Shown: positions 52,521 through 61,321, numbered from the stretch's first letter. The stretch: 64,000 nt of DNA from Kaistella jeonii (GCF_000812865.1 NZ_JSYL01000011.1:1-64000); one strand, 5' to 3'. Notes: generated by a model not told the origin, from the sequence alone. Made by a program: numbers and translations.

Positions 52521-52721
52521 TGAAGGGGATTTTATCTTTCGAAAGCGCAACAGAAATACGTTAGAAATAAAAAAAACATTTGATAATTGGCATTGAATTT
52601 TTACTATTTTAGCTTAGCAATAAAGTCTCATTCAAATACAACCAAATTTTGGCGTGTTTGCGTAACATGATAATACATATAAAAAAAATATCTGCCACTC
52701 TAATAAACATATCGCCAAAAA

Positions 52722-53546
52722 ATGGACGTTGTAAAAATTCCAAAAAAATTAAAGACTATTTTCCAAGAAATAAGAGATGGAAATATTGAATTAGGAAATG
52801 AAAATCTTAAAAACTACAAGGATTTTGAACCTCAAAAAAATATTGTTTTTGCACAAATGAATTATTTTGAAAGTAATTACGAACAAGCAATGCTTAATGA
52901 CGAAAACTCTCTTTTATTTAATGAACAATGGTATCCAGGTAATATATTAACAGAACATTTTTTTGCTTATACAAATACTGCAATAAAAATAAATCAAATT
53001 GAAAGAGCGGAAAAATTTTACAACTTTTTTTTGGAAACTAAAGAAATGGAAACCCTTCCGGCACATCAAATAAATCAATATAGATATTTAGTTGAACAGC
53101 ACATTTTAAAATTAAATGGCGAAAAAAATCTTAAATTATATCCTGAAAAATTATCGTTAATTACCGAAGGCAAAAAAATTTCTGAAATAGAATTAATTCA
53201 ACAAAAACACAGAAAAGATTTAAATAATAAAAATATTGAAAAAATCGAGTATTTACTTAATTTTATGATTACTGACTGCAATTCAAAATTAGTTTTTGAA
53301 TATTATGAAAAATATTGTGAAGAAATAAAAAGTGAAAATATTCACTTTGATATTGCAAGATTATATTGTTTGGCAAACGATGAAAATTTGGCGCGAAAAG
53401 CAACATTAAAATTTGTCGAAAATTGGTTTCCAATTGACTTTCTACAAATTGTTCCAATGAAATTTTTTGAATATGAGGAAATGAATTTAATATTAACAGA
53501 TCAATTTAAAGTTCAAATTTTAAACTCACGGAAAGCAATAACGTAA
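52722..53546 (+). CDS. Unknown helical protein, cassette-type gene
   Basis: 274 residues, AT-rich coding, no signal peptide. The protein looks all-helical with weak TPR-like spacing ('QEIRDGNIELGNENLKNYKDFEPQKNIVFAQMNYFESNYEQAMLND', 'EQWYPGNILTEHFFAYTNTAIKINQIERAEKFYNFFLETKEME'). Not recognised. Element E lies 8 bp after its stop, in the same orientation, so it is the only forward-strand member of the palindrome-tagged genes. Confidence 0.6.
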   Translation: MDVVKIPKKLKTIFQEIRDGNIELGNENLKNYKDFEPQKNIVFAQMNYFESNYEQAMLNDENSLLFNEQWYPGNILTEHFFAYTNTAIKINQIERAEKFYNFFLETKEMETLPAHQINQYRYLVEQHILKLNGEKNLKLYPEKLSLITEGKKISEIELIQQKHRKDLNNKNIEKIEYLLNFMITDCNSKLVFEYYEKYCEEIKSENIHFDIARLYCLANDENLARKATLKFVENWFPIDFLQIVPMKFFEYEEMNLILTDQFKVQILNSRKAIT

Positions 53547-53553
53547 AAGAGCA

Positions 53554-53687
53554 TCAGATAACAAGACATTTCTATCAACGGGTCAAATGTTTCTATCATA
53601 AAGATTTTCTCTACCTGATCAATTTGTTATATTTACATAGACTTGTTAAAAAAAGTCCACCTCCAACAGAAATATTCAACCATGAGC
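53554..53687 (+). repeat. attC-like palindromic element E
   Basis: Begins CAGATAAC and aligns over its whole length with element D on the gene strand: 'ACATTTCTATCAACGGGTC' arm, 'GATCAATTTGTTATATTTAC', 'GTCCACCTCCAACAGAAATA' arm. The 3' border (GTTATGC in D) is degraded to CATGAGC. Confidence 0.72.
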
Positions 53688-53733
53688 AGAAACTCAAAAA
53701 AGTTGTCTGCTATTTTAAACCAAAGACTGCAAA

Positions 53734-54339
53734 TTGACATATAGAATTTTATCCAAGGAAAAGAAGTTTTATTTTACGCCAAGAAAAATAATTTTTATCA
53801 TTTGGATATCTCTAATGATCATAATTTTTCTACGGATGAACTTCACAAAAAATTATGATCAAGATTTCAATGCGTTTGATGCTATCATATTTCTCGGAGT
53901 TTTAGCCTGCATGATTGTAGCTTTAGCTTTTTCCATTATTAAAGTTAATAAAGTGCAATATTTACAAGGGAAATTTAACGGAGTACTTGAATTTAAGAAT
54001 GAAGAAATAGTAATTCGGAATAAAATATATTCACTTAACGAAGTAACACATATTGGAATTGACGCAAATGATTTTAAAGGTTCTTGGGGAATTTCCAGCT
54101 TTGAGGGCAATTTAGGCGATTCTTATCGATCCAACGGGACTGACAACCATTTAAAATTACTTTTAAATAATAATCAAAATATAACCATCAACTTCGAACA
54201 GATTACAAAGAATCAAATATTTAACGATAAACATTTTTTAATAAATTATTTTCATCTTGGGAAATTTAATTATGCAAACCTTGTTGATATAATTGGTGAA
54301 GATGATGCTTATATCAAATATAAAAAACACACCCGGTAA
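53734..54339 (+). CDS. Unknown membrane protein
   Basis: 201 residues if started at TTG 53734; an ATG further in at 53815 would lose the first membrane helix. Two hydrophobic helices (~18-36 and ~48-70) precede a soluble, possibly PH-like beta domain ('LEFKNEEIVIRNKIYSLNEVTHIGIDAND'). A stop lies just upstream of the TTG, and the preceding bases are element E. The absent ATG suggests a truncated 5' end. Not recognised. Confidence 0.5.
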   Translation: MTYRILSKEKKFYFTPRKIIFIIWISLMIIIFLRMNFTKNYDQDFNAFDAIIFLGVLACMIVALAFSIIKVNKVQYLQGKFNGVLEFKNEEIVIRNKIYSLNEVTHIGIDANDFKGSWGISSFEGNLGDSYRSNGTDNHLKLLLNNNQNITINFEQITKNQIFNDKHFLINYFHLGKFNYANLVDIIGEDDAYIKYKKHTR

Positions 54340-54394
54340 TATATTCTATGATTAAATTAACCGTTCTAATCGAAGCGACTACAATTCTCCTCAC

Positions 54395-55276
54395 ATGAAA
54401 TACCTCTTCATCATATCACTATTTTTCCTCTCAATAAACTGTTCCACTAAAACACCGATACCGCTTCACGAACCTTTGAAATCAGTACAAAACAAAACTG
54501 GCGAAACTGCTTTAACGCTTTATTTAAACGAAAAAAAGTGGAATGAGCTTTTTCCAAACCGTTACGGAATTAACACCAAAAATCCACAAAAAAATTCACC
54601 TGATTTCTATTCCTTTAAATCATTTGTTGCCGCTGCACGCATTTATCCGAATTTTCTGACAGGTGATGCAGAAACGCAAAAGCGGGAACTCGCCGCATTT
54701 CTGGCGAATATTGCGCAGGAAACAAGCGGCGGTTGGGCGGAAGCACCGGGAGGATATTTTAAATGGGGTCTCTGTTTTCTGGAAGAAAAACAAGAAGGTA
54801 TTCCCAATGATTACGCTGATTTCTCGAAGGTCAATTATCCTCCTGTAGCGGGTGAAAAATACTTTGGTCGTGGTCCAAAACAATTAAGCTGGAACTACAA
54901 TTATGGACAATTCAGCGAGGCGTGGTTTGGCTCAAAAGATAAATTATTACAACATCCTGAATTGTTGTCGCAAGATCCTGTTCTTTCATTTGCCTCAGCA
55001 ATCTGGTTTTGGATGACGCCTCAATTCCCGAAACCATCTTGTCATGATATCATGAATGGCAAATGGATTCCTAACGAAAAAGATCTTCAAAATGGACGTT
55101 TACCAGGTTTTGGCGCAACGGTAAATGTGATCAATGGCGGTGTAGAATGTGGAAATGGAAACAATCTTCAAAAAACAACTTACAGATACGAGTATTATCA
55201 ATATTTTTGCGATTATTTTAAAGTTTCGCCTGGAGATAACATCACTTGTAGCAACCAGAAACCATTCGGACAATAA
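54395..55276 (+). CDS. GH19 chitinase-like lipoprotein
   Basis: 293 residues. Lipoprotein signal with lipidation cysteine C16 ('FLSINCSTK'). The GH19 domain follows: 'FLANIAQETSGGW' with catalytic E109, 'YFGRGPKQLSWNYNYGQFS' (~residues 155-175) and 'GFGATVNVINGGVECGNG' (~245-262). GH19 enzymes cut chitin or, in some bacteria, peptidoglycan. Surface-anchored by the lipid. Its cysteines (C129, C215, C249, C287 region) match the family's disulfides. Confidence 0.88.
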   Translation: MKYLFIISLFFLSINCSTKTPIPLHEPLKSVQNKTGETALTLYLNEKKWNELFPNRYGINTKNPQKNSPDFYSFKSFVAAARIYPNFLTGDAETQKRELAAFLANIAQETSGGWAEAPGGYFKWGLCFLEEKQEGIPNDYADFSKVNYPPVAGEKYFGRGPKQLSWNYNYGQFSEAWFGSKDKLLQHPELLSQDPVLSFASAIWFWMTPQFPKPSCHDIMNGKWIPNEKDLQNGRLPGFGATVNVINGGVECGNGNNLQKTTYRYEYYQYFCDYFKVSPGDNITCSNQKPFGQ

Positions 55277-55327
55277 CCGCAACTAACTATAAAAAATGAA
55301 ATTTAGTTAAAAGAAACTATGAAAATA

Positions 55328-55371
55328 AAGCGGTCAAAATTTGAACATTTGAATTCAAATCCAGACCGCTT
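55328..55371. terminator. Bidirectional hairpin between convergent genes
   Basis: AAGCGGTC / GACCGCTT arms with an inner AATTTGAA...TTCAAATT extension lie between the GH19 and DEAD-box helicase genes. Suitable to stop transcription from both sides. Confidence 0.65.
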
Positions 55372-55396
55372 CATTAATATTTAGGAAACTAAAAAG

Positions 55397-56695
55397 TTAT
55401 TTATTGTTCTCCGCTAAATAATTTGACAACACTTTATCAACCAATTCTTCTTTCGTCAAATGATGAAAAATGGTTTTTACTTGCTGTTTTACTTCCTCAG
55501 GGATTTCACGATTGGGTTTTGTTTTGAAAACTTTTTTCGCCCAAACCAAAGTGTTGTTCCATTCGATCGCTTCAGCATTCGCTTTTTTGATCGGTTTAAA
55601 ATGAATGCCGAGTTCTTTTTCAAAAGCCGGAATTTCTTTCACTTCATCTTCCTGAATGATCGTCATCGAAAGTCCTTTCGCTCCTGCTCTACCCGTTCTT
55701 CCACTACGATGAACGTACGCTTCGTGCGTGTCGGGCAAATGATAGTTCACAACATACGCCAGTTCTTTTACATCAATTCCTCGCGCTACCAAATCTGTGG
55801 CCACCAAAATATCGATATATCCTTCACGGAACTGTTCCATAATTCGATCACGAATTCCCTGCGTTAAACTTCCGTGCAATGCGCCTGAAGAAATTTTACG
55901 AATTGCGAGATTTTTTGCCAGTTTATTGACGGCAGCTTTGGTTTTACAGAAGATAATTCCTCTTCCACCTTCCTGAGAATTCAAAAAATGCAAAAGCACA
56001 TCTAATTTCTCGATCGGATCAACTACAATATATTGATGATCGATGCCTTCATGTCCAATTGTTGCCATATCTGAATTGATGAAAATGGCATTTTTCGACA
56101 TGTAATTATGAACGATGTCTTTCAGTTCTCCCGGCATTGTCGCACTGAATAAATAAGTACGGCGATCTTTCGGCAATGATTTTAAAATCGGCATCAGATC
56201 TTCTTTTAAAGCCTGAAACATTTCATCGGCTTCGTCTAAAACTAAATGTTTCAGAGATTTAATATCCAAAGCACCTTTCTCTAATAAATCTAAAAACCGA
56301 CCCGGAGTTGCTACAACAATATGCGTCGGAGATTTTAATTCTTCAACTTGCGATTTTACTGACGCTCCACCCGAAAGCAAAACGATTGAAATTTCTGGAA
56401 TATATTTCGCGAGTTCATTCAGATTATTATAAATCTGTTGGCACAATTCCCGTGTTGGCGATAAAATTATAGTCTGAATATTTGTATTTTCAACATCAAC
56501 CAATTGCAAAAGAGGCAATCCGAAAGCGGCGGTTTTACCCGTTCCTGTTTTGGCAAGTGCGACCAAATCTTCCTTTTCATCAAGAATTAAAGGAATAACT
56601 TGTTCCTGAATATCTGTCGCCACCGAAATTTCTAAATCGGTTAAAGCATTTTGAAGTTTTTTTATAATTCCTAAATCGGAGATCAGTCTGGACAT
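55397..56695 (-). CDS. DEAD-box RNA helicase
   Basis: About 432 residues from ATG 56695 (MSRLISDLGIIKKLQNAL). Helicase motifs in order: Q motif, 'ALAKTGTGKTAAFGLP' (I), 'PTRELCQQ' (Ia), 'VATPGR' (Ib), 'VLDEADEMF' (II), 'FSATM' (III), 'GIIFCKTKAAVNKLA' (IV), 'LVATDLVARGID' (V) and 'YVHRSGRTGRAG' (VI). It probably unwinds structured RNA in ribosome assembly or cold adaptation. A clear TATCTTTG box precedes it. Confidence 0.93.
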   Translation of the reverse strand: MSRLISDLGIIKKLQNALTDLEISVATDIQEQVIPLILDEKEDLVALAKTGTGKTAAFGLPLLQLVDVENTNIQTIILSPTRELCQQIYNNLNELAKYIPEISIVLLSGGASVKSQVEELKSPTHIVVATPGRFLDLLEKGALDIKSLKHLVLDEADEMFQALKEDLMPILKSLPKDRRTYLFSATMPGELKDIVHNYMSKNAIFINSDMATIGHEGIDHQYIVVDPIEKLDVLLHFLNSQEGGRGIIFCKTKAAVNKLAKNLAIRKISSGALHGSLTQGIRDRIMEQFREGYIDILVATDLVARGIDVKELAYVVNYHLPDTHEAYVHRSGRTGRAGAKGLSMTIIQEDEVKEIPAFEKELGIHFKPIKKANAEAIEWNNTLVWAKKVFKTKPNREIPEEVKQQVKTIFHHLTKEELVDKVLSNYLAENNK

Positions 56696-56710
56696 TGTAA
56701 ATTGTTTTTG

Positions 56711-56718
56711 CAAAGATA
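56711..56718 (-). promoter_or_regulatory. -7 promoter box of the DEAD-box helicase gene
   Basis: TATCTTTG on the reverse strand, 15 bp before the ATG at 56695. The short leader supports that start over the upstream in-frame ATG at 56713. Confidence 0.5.
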
Positions 56719-56925
56719 ACCACAGTTTTTGTGAATCGTTTGATCTCAGAATTTAATTAGGAAATTTTTACAGGATTAAATTTTAGATTAATACAACCGT
56801 TTTAAAACTTTTTAGAAAATAATTCTATTCTATTTTTTTTACATTTACAAAAAATCACACCGTAACATTTTAAAAGAAATTTCACTTTGTAAATCTATAA
56901 AACCTCAAAAATTAGAACTCAATTT

Positions 56926-57242
56926 ATGTTCAAATATATCTTTATCTTTTTAGTATTCTTTGTTAAAACGCAAGCTCAAGTCAATCAGTCTTTAATCGGC
57001 GACTGGACCAAAGTAAAAGTGAAAATCAATATCCGAACTGATCCTGCTTATGCCAAAGCAACACTTCTTTTGAGTATAAAAGAGATGGAAATTTCATCAA
57101 TACAACTTCTGATGAAGGATACAGAATCGATAAACTGACAAGTGATTCGCTTATTGTCATTGAAAACCTCAAAGGGAAGACTGAAAAAGATAAAATTCAA
57201 AAAATTTGGTTTGTAAGAACTTCTAAAATCAAGAACAATTAA
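56926..57242 (+). pseudogene. Frameshifted small exported protein
   Basis: The frame opens with a signal peptide (MFKYIFIFLVFFVKTQAQ) and 'SLIGDWTKVKVKI', then shifts near 57055-57075. The second frame reads 'FEYKRDGNFINTTSDEGYRIDKLTSDSLIVIENLKGK...KIWFVRTS' to a stop at 57242. The joined product would be about 105 residues, of lipocalin-like or similar exported type. The bases between are not an obvious programmed slip. It may be a true mutation or a homopolymer sequencing error. Confidence 0.68.
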
Positions 57243-57257
57243 CTAAAAAATAAAAAA

Positions 57258-57536
57258 ATGCCAAATGCTGCAAGATTAAATGATCCGACCGATCACGGTG
57301 GAGTAATTGTAGGACCGTGTTGTCCTACCGTACTCATTGGGGGAATGCCCGCTGCGAATTTAGGAGACATGCATATTTGTCCACCACCAGAATCTCCACC
57401 ACATTTATCAACTCCATTTCCTCTCGGAAGCAGCACTGTTCTAATCGGTGGAAAACCAGCTTTGCATGTTGGTGATTCTGCAGGATATGGCGCAAAAATT
57501 ATTCTCGGTTGTCCTACCGTAATTATTGGATCCTAA
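57258..57536 (+). CDS. PAAR-domain protein
   Basis: 92 residues, the entire length is a PAAR domain: 'ARLNDPTDHGGVIVGPCCPTVLIGGMPAANLGDMHICP' and 'GSSTVLIGGKPALHVGDSAGYGAKIILGCPTVIIGS'. PAAR proteins form the sharp tip of type VI secretion or related contractile spikes and often deliver effectors. No VgrG/Tss genes are in the window. It sits between two frameshifted genes in an accessory stretch. Confidence 0.92.
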   Translation: MPNAARLNDPTDHGGVIVGPCCPTVLIGGMPAANLGDMHICPPPESPPHLSTPFPLGSSTVLIGGKPALHVGDSAGYGAKIILGCPTVIIGS

Positions 57537-57552
57537 ATAAACAGAAAAATTT

Positions 57553-58111
57553 ATGCAAGATCAAACCTTCCACAAAATAGATTTCACTAAAAACCCTTTA
57601 GAGAAAGGCGAATACGAAAACTGCACTTTCCAAAACTGTAATTTTAGCGAAAACAACCTTTCCGATTTCAAGTTTATAGATTGTGAATTCGTAGAGTGTA
57701 ATTTGAGTTTAGCTCAATTAAATGAAACTGCTTTTCGCAATGTTACTTTTAAAGATTGTAAAATGCTCGGTCTTCAACTTGAACGGTGCAATGATTTCGG
57801 ACTTGCTTTTTCGTTTCGCAATTGTCAGTTAAATCATTCTTCTTTTTTCCAACTTAACATTCGGAAAATAATTTTCAAAGATTGTCAAATGCGGGAAATC
57901 GAATTTTCAGAAGAATTTAAGCAGTGCAGACTTTACCGATTGTGACTTATCACAGACAATTTTTCAAAACACGAACCTCGAAAAAGCAGATTTTCGCAGC
58001 GCTTTTAATTACACTATTGATCCAGAAAACAACCGCTTAAAAGGAGCGAAATTTTCTTTAGCAGGGATTTCGGGACTTTTGGGAAAATATCAAATTAAGA
58101 TTGAGCAGTGA
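57553..58111 (+). pseudogene. Frameshifted pentapeptide-repeat protein
   Basis: The first frame (57553-57945) holds pentapeptide-repeat-like units such as 'CTFQNCNFSENNLSDFKFIDCEF'. The second frame continues from about 57915 as 'NLSSADFTDCDLSQTIFQNTNLEKADFRSAFNYTID...GKYQIKIEQ' and stops at 58111. Joined it is about 185 residues, typical for an McbG-like pentapeptide protein. The gene begins 16 bp after the PAAR gene. A single-base indel breaks it. Confidence 0.75.
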
Positions 58112-58124
58112 AATTATATTTTAG

Positions 58125-58240
58125 GCGCCTTTTTCCGCCCTCCGTTCCCAATCTTTTTTTCCTCCCTCTTCCCAACGATTGGGAGGCAAAGCGATAAAAA
58201 GGATTTCCACTCAGGTCGGGCCGTAAGATGCCGTGAAAAA
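58125..58240 (-). repeat. Dispersed intergenic repeat (diverged copy)
   Basis: Reverse strand: 'CGGCCCGACCTGAGTGGAAA', 'TCCTTTTTATCGC', and a central CCTCCCAATCGTTGGGAGG palindrome (+ strand). It fills most of 58112-58361 together with the OmpA promoter. Confidence 0.5.
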
Positions 58241-58298
58241 TAAAATAAGTTGCGTGGAATTAGGGGGAAATGCGCAATGTAAAATAAATCTCTTTATG

Positions 58299-58306
58299 TA
58301 TATTTG
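58299..58306 (+). promoter_or_regulatory. -7 promoter box of the OmpA-family gene
   Basis: TATATTTG matches TAnnTTTG, 56 bp before the ATG at 58362. Confidence 0.45.
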
Positions 58307-58361
58307 AGACGTCGCAGAAAAAGATGCTGATAATTAAAAAAACAAAATCAAAAAAATTAAA

Positions 58362-59381
58362 ATGCAAAGAATATTAGTAGCCATTGTAATTATAGCGCAA
58401 TTGACCGCCTGCAAAAACAACAAAGAAGAAAAGGTAGAAAGTACGCAAGGAAATATCGAAAGTCAAACAGTAAAGGCAGATGAAAACACGGGTAGTGAGG
58501 AAAAGAAAGAGATGACTACAATTAACTGGAAAGAAATGCCTGATTTAAAGGACATAGGAAACTTTCCCTTTATTACCGCTCCGAAAAATTGGAAGATTGC
58601 AAATGAAAAAGAAGGACTTTCTGAATATTTTCCTTATGAAAAAATGGAAAATTACACAGGTAGTGGATTTTATACTACTGAAGGCAGATTAGGCGTTATT
58701 CATTTCGAAGGAGATGATTACAATCAGCGGTTTTTTGATAAAAGCATTTTATCTTATTTAGATGATTTAGGTGCCAAAAAGATCCATCAAGGCACCCTTC
58801 CATCAGATGATGAGTCCAGAAGTATCAATAAAGAAAACATGTATAGTGGAAAATACAGAACGGTAGGTATATCTGCTTCGACGGATCCTATTTCACTGTA
58901 CGCTTTTAAAAATAATGGTAAAAATTATATGGTGAATGTTCAGTCTAATTCTGCACAGGGAGAAATATTTATTATGGAAATAGAACCCTTTCAACAAACC
59001 ATCAAAAAATATACTTCACAACAGATGTTAAGTGACATTTCTGCAAAGGGGAAAGCAATCTTGAATATTAATTTTGATACCGACCAATCTACCTTAAAGC
59101 CAGATGGAGCAGTGATCGTTGAGGAGATCGTGAAATTAATGAAAGAAAATCCTAATTTAAAAATATCGATCGAAGGGCATACCGATAATTCTGGAAGTGC
59201 CACGAGAAACAAAATACTTTCTGATGAAAGAGCAAACTCCGTTTTAAATACTTTGGCTGGAAGTGGAATTAACAAATCTAATCTTAAAGCGAAAGGTTAC
59301 GGTTCCGAAAAACCTTTGGTAGATAATGATAATGAAGAAAATAAAGCAATAAACAGAAGAGTTGAGTTAGTCAAATTTTAG
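58362..59381 (+). CDS. OmpA-family lipoprotein
   Basis: 339 residues. Lipoprotein signal (lipobox 'QLTAC', cysteine ~17), a charged linker, a ~170-residue unmatched domain, and a C-terminal OmpA/Pal-like domain (~225-339): 'NINFDTDQSTLKPDGAVIVEEIVKLM', 'ISIEGHTDNSGSATRNKILSDERANSV' and 'KGYGSEKPLVDNDNEENKAINRRVEL'. The D and R residues that bind meso-diaminopimelate are present. It should tether the outer membrane to peptidoglycan. Confidence 0.88.
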   Translation: MQRILVAIVIIAQLTACKNNKEEKVESTQGNIESQTVKADENTGSEEKKEMTTINWKEMPDLKDIGNFPFITAPKNWKIANEKEGLSEYFPYEKMENYTGSGFYTTEGRLGVIHFEGDDYNQRFFDKSILSYLDDLGAKKIHQGTLPSDDESRSINKENMYSGKYRTVGISASTDPISLYAFKNNGKNYMVNVQSNSAQGEIFIMEIEPFQQTIKKYTSQQMLSDISAKGKAILNINFDTDQSTLKPDGAVIVEEIVKLMKENPNLKISIEGHTDNSGSATRNKILSDERANSVLNTLAGSGINKSNLKAKGYGSEKPLVDNDNEENKAINRRVELVKF

Positions 59382-59619
59382 AAAACTAATGTAAAAAATA
59401 ACGTTTTCTTTCCTATAAATCTTCACGACTTACAATCGAAAAAGCAGGATCAGTATCCCGCTGACATATTTTTAGAAGTTTCTTGAAATTTCTATGATGA
59501 AGATTAATAAACATTATTTCTTTTTATTATTTAAGAAAACTTACAGTAAATACGCTTTCTGAAATAAAATAAACTAATGAGAAATGCAAGCTGTTTAAAG
59601 ACCAAAAAACTTTGAAAAA

Positions 59620-59919
59620 TTGAAAAAAGGGATACTATTAACAGCTCTAATTTTGACGTTCATCAATCTTTATTCGCAAAATACGTACGTTTTTTTTGGT
59701 TCATTCAACAGAGATAAGACTGCAGAAGGAATTTATGTTTACAAATTGAATATGAAAAGTGGAAAACTCTCCAAAGTAACCACCGTAAAAAATATTCTCA
59801 ATCCCTCCTTCTTAACTTTATCTCCAGATGGAAAGTACGTTTTTGCCTGTACAGAAAGTAAAACGCCAAACGCTGGAAGAGTGAGTAGCTTCGAATTTAA
59901 ACCTCAAAATAATTCTTAA
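59620..59919 (+). pseudogene. N-terminal fragment of a lactonase-family beta-propeller
   Basis: 99 residues from TTG 59620: signal peptide (1-19), then 'YVFFGSFNRDKTAEGIYVYKLNMKSGKLSKV' and 'NPSFLTLSPDGKYVFACTE', the first two blades of the 6-phosphogluconolactonase (Pgl/YbhE) propeller. The family needs ~340-380 residues; the rest is missing. The fragment ends 10 bp before the next gene. The 59382-59619 gap upstream holds nothing I can identify. Confidence 0.65.
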
Positions 59920-59929
59920 ATTCTACCAA

Positions 59930-60553
59930 ATGTTGACTTCGCAAGAATTAACCGATGCTTACGAAAGATTTGATGATGACAGAATCATCAGAATCGCAAC
60001 ATTTGAATCTAAAAGTTTACGAGAAATTGCAGTTCCGATTCTTGAAAATGAAATCAAAACCCGCAATCTTCCCAAAGAATTACTTGAATGGATTAAATTG
60101 GAACGTCATTTTTTTAAAGGTTCTGAATTGGGAATGTTAAAAGGTAGGATTAGGAATTCGACCTGTTCAAATTGTGCAGCGAAAAGAAAACCAATCATGG
60201 GTTTTCACATTCACCACTGCTCGGTGTGGAATTTTCCGAAAGAAATGAAAGTGCTACTGTGTGAAAATTGCGGCAAAAAATTAAGAAATAAAAATTACAA
60301 AATAGCGGCGACTTTAGGTTGGGCTTCAAAAACTGGCTTTCTACAGGTTCCTTATTATTTTATTAGTGAACTGATTGATTCTTTCAAATTTGAAAAAATA
60401 AGTAATCAAATTATCGAAGATTTTATATTTGAAAACACGGGTTTACTTCGACAACAGGGAATTGACAAAATGGAAAAAATCATTCAACAGTATAACTCCA
60501 ATCAAATGCACGCACAGAAACCCGAGATTCCTTCAATGGTTGATTTTATATAA
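59930..60553 (+). CDS. Unknown protein with a four-cysteine zinc-ribbon-like segment
   Basis: 207 residues, cytoplasmic. The centre has 'STCSNCAAKRKPIMGFHIHHCSVWNFPKEMKVLLCENCGKKL' residues (~80-120): two CxxC pairs plus histidines, suited to bind zinc. The flanks are helical. No family is recognised. It lies 4 bp before a broken gene and 10 bp after the lactonase fragment, and may be the one intact gene of a decaying cluster. Confidence 0.6.
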   Translation: MLTSQELTDAYERFDDDRIIRIATFESKSLREIAVPILENEIKTRNLPKELLEWIKLERHFFKGSELGMLKGRIRNSTCSNCAAKRKPIMGFHIHHCSVWNFPKEMKVLLCENCGKKLRNKNYKIAATLGWASKTGFLQVPYYFISELIDSFKFEKISNQIIEDFIFENTGLLRQQGIDKMEKIIQQYNSNQMHAQKPEIPSMVDFI

Positions 60554-60557
60554 AATA

Positions 60558-61169
60558 ATGAAATATTTCAATTTGCTTTTTTTAGTTTTCCCATTTCTAA
60601 TTTTTAGTCAGACCACAAAACCTTCCCTGAAATTGGTGGTAGAAAAAGGCACATTTTTATTTGATAAAGAAAGTTATAAAGAGAAAAATGCAAAACTTAA
60701 TGATCATTTGTCGGAGTTAAAAAAAGTGGATTCTTTAAAAAAGCTCAATCCGAAATTAAATGTAACGATCATTGATGACCGCATTTTAGAGTACCCAAAA
60801 TTCGATAATGCGACGGTACTTTTTAAAAACAAAATTTTCGAAATTTTGAATATTGAAAAAACGAAATGGGGTAAAAATACCTTCTTACTTTATCGATAAA
60901 ACTGGGAAAATCAAGAATTGTAAAGCGATTTTGGTCTCGGATCAAAGAGTCTCCAAACAAATTCGAAAATGGTTTTATCGAAAGATTTTGCGCGCTGGAT
61001 TTCTGCAAATTATTACGAAACGGCGGTTAATTATGATTTCAGATTTTCAATTATTATTGACCTTGATTTTTCAAAATATAATTTAAAAAATAAATGGTCG
61101 CAGGAAACGAACGAAAAGGAATTTGAAAAGCACAAAAAAAGCACTCCTTCAAGCGAAGAAGTGCTTTAG
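60558..61169 (+). pseudogene. Exported protein gene broken by two frameshifts
   Basis: First frame 60558-60899: signal peptide 'MKYFNLLFLVFPFLIFSQ' and a lysine-rich domain ending 'NIEKTKWGKNTFLLYR'. The second frame carries on from about 60870 ('GVKIPSYFIDKTGKIKNCKAILVSDQRVSKQIRKWF'), and the third from about 60969 ('YETAVNYDFRFSIIIDLDFSKYNLKNKW') to 61169. The joined product would be ~200 residues and unknown in family. The 3' end runs into a hairpin terminator. Confidence 0.68.
61138..61166. terminator. Terminator between convergent genes
   Basis: AAAGCACTCCTTC - AAGC - GAAGAAGTGCTTT with flanking A/T runs. It lies over the last codons of the broken exported-protein gene and ends 24 bp before the stop of the 43-residue reverse gene, so it can serve both strands. 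Confidence 0.7.
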
Positions 61170-61189
61170 TTTTATAGAAAATCAAATTC

Positions 61190-61321
61190 TTAATCCCTCG
61201 TTCCGCCGTGACCTTCCGCAACTACGCGCATAATTTTCAGGTTGAGGAAAATAAATTTGAAAAACTGCAAAAACGGATTCTGCATTTTGAACTTTTGGTA
61301 TTTTGATATTCTTTCAGACAT
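61190..61321 (-). CDS. 43-residue conserved-looking small protein
   Basis: ATG at 61321, stop TAA at 61190-61192: 'MSERISKYQKFKMQNPFLQ' then 'FFKFIFLNLKIMRVVAEGHG' and 'GTRD'. A short basic start, an amphipathic or membrane-leaning helix ('FFKFIFLNLKIM') and a glycine-rich end are visible. I believe similar tiny proteins occur in Chryseobacterium-like genomes, but this is from memory. It has a good terminator behind it. Confidence 0.55.
   Translation of the reverse strand: MSERISKYQKFKMQNPFLQFFKFIFLNLKIMRVVAEGHGGTRD

Noticed and set aside
57000-57242. Programmed frameshift in the small exported gene
   Set aside because: No slippery heptamer plus downstream structure could be seen near the break, so mutation or sequencing error is simpler.
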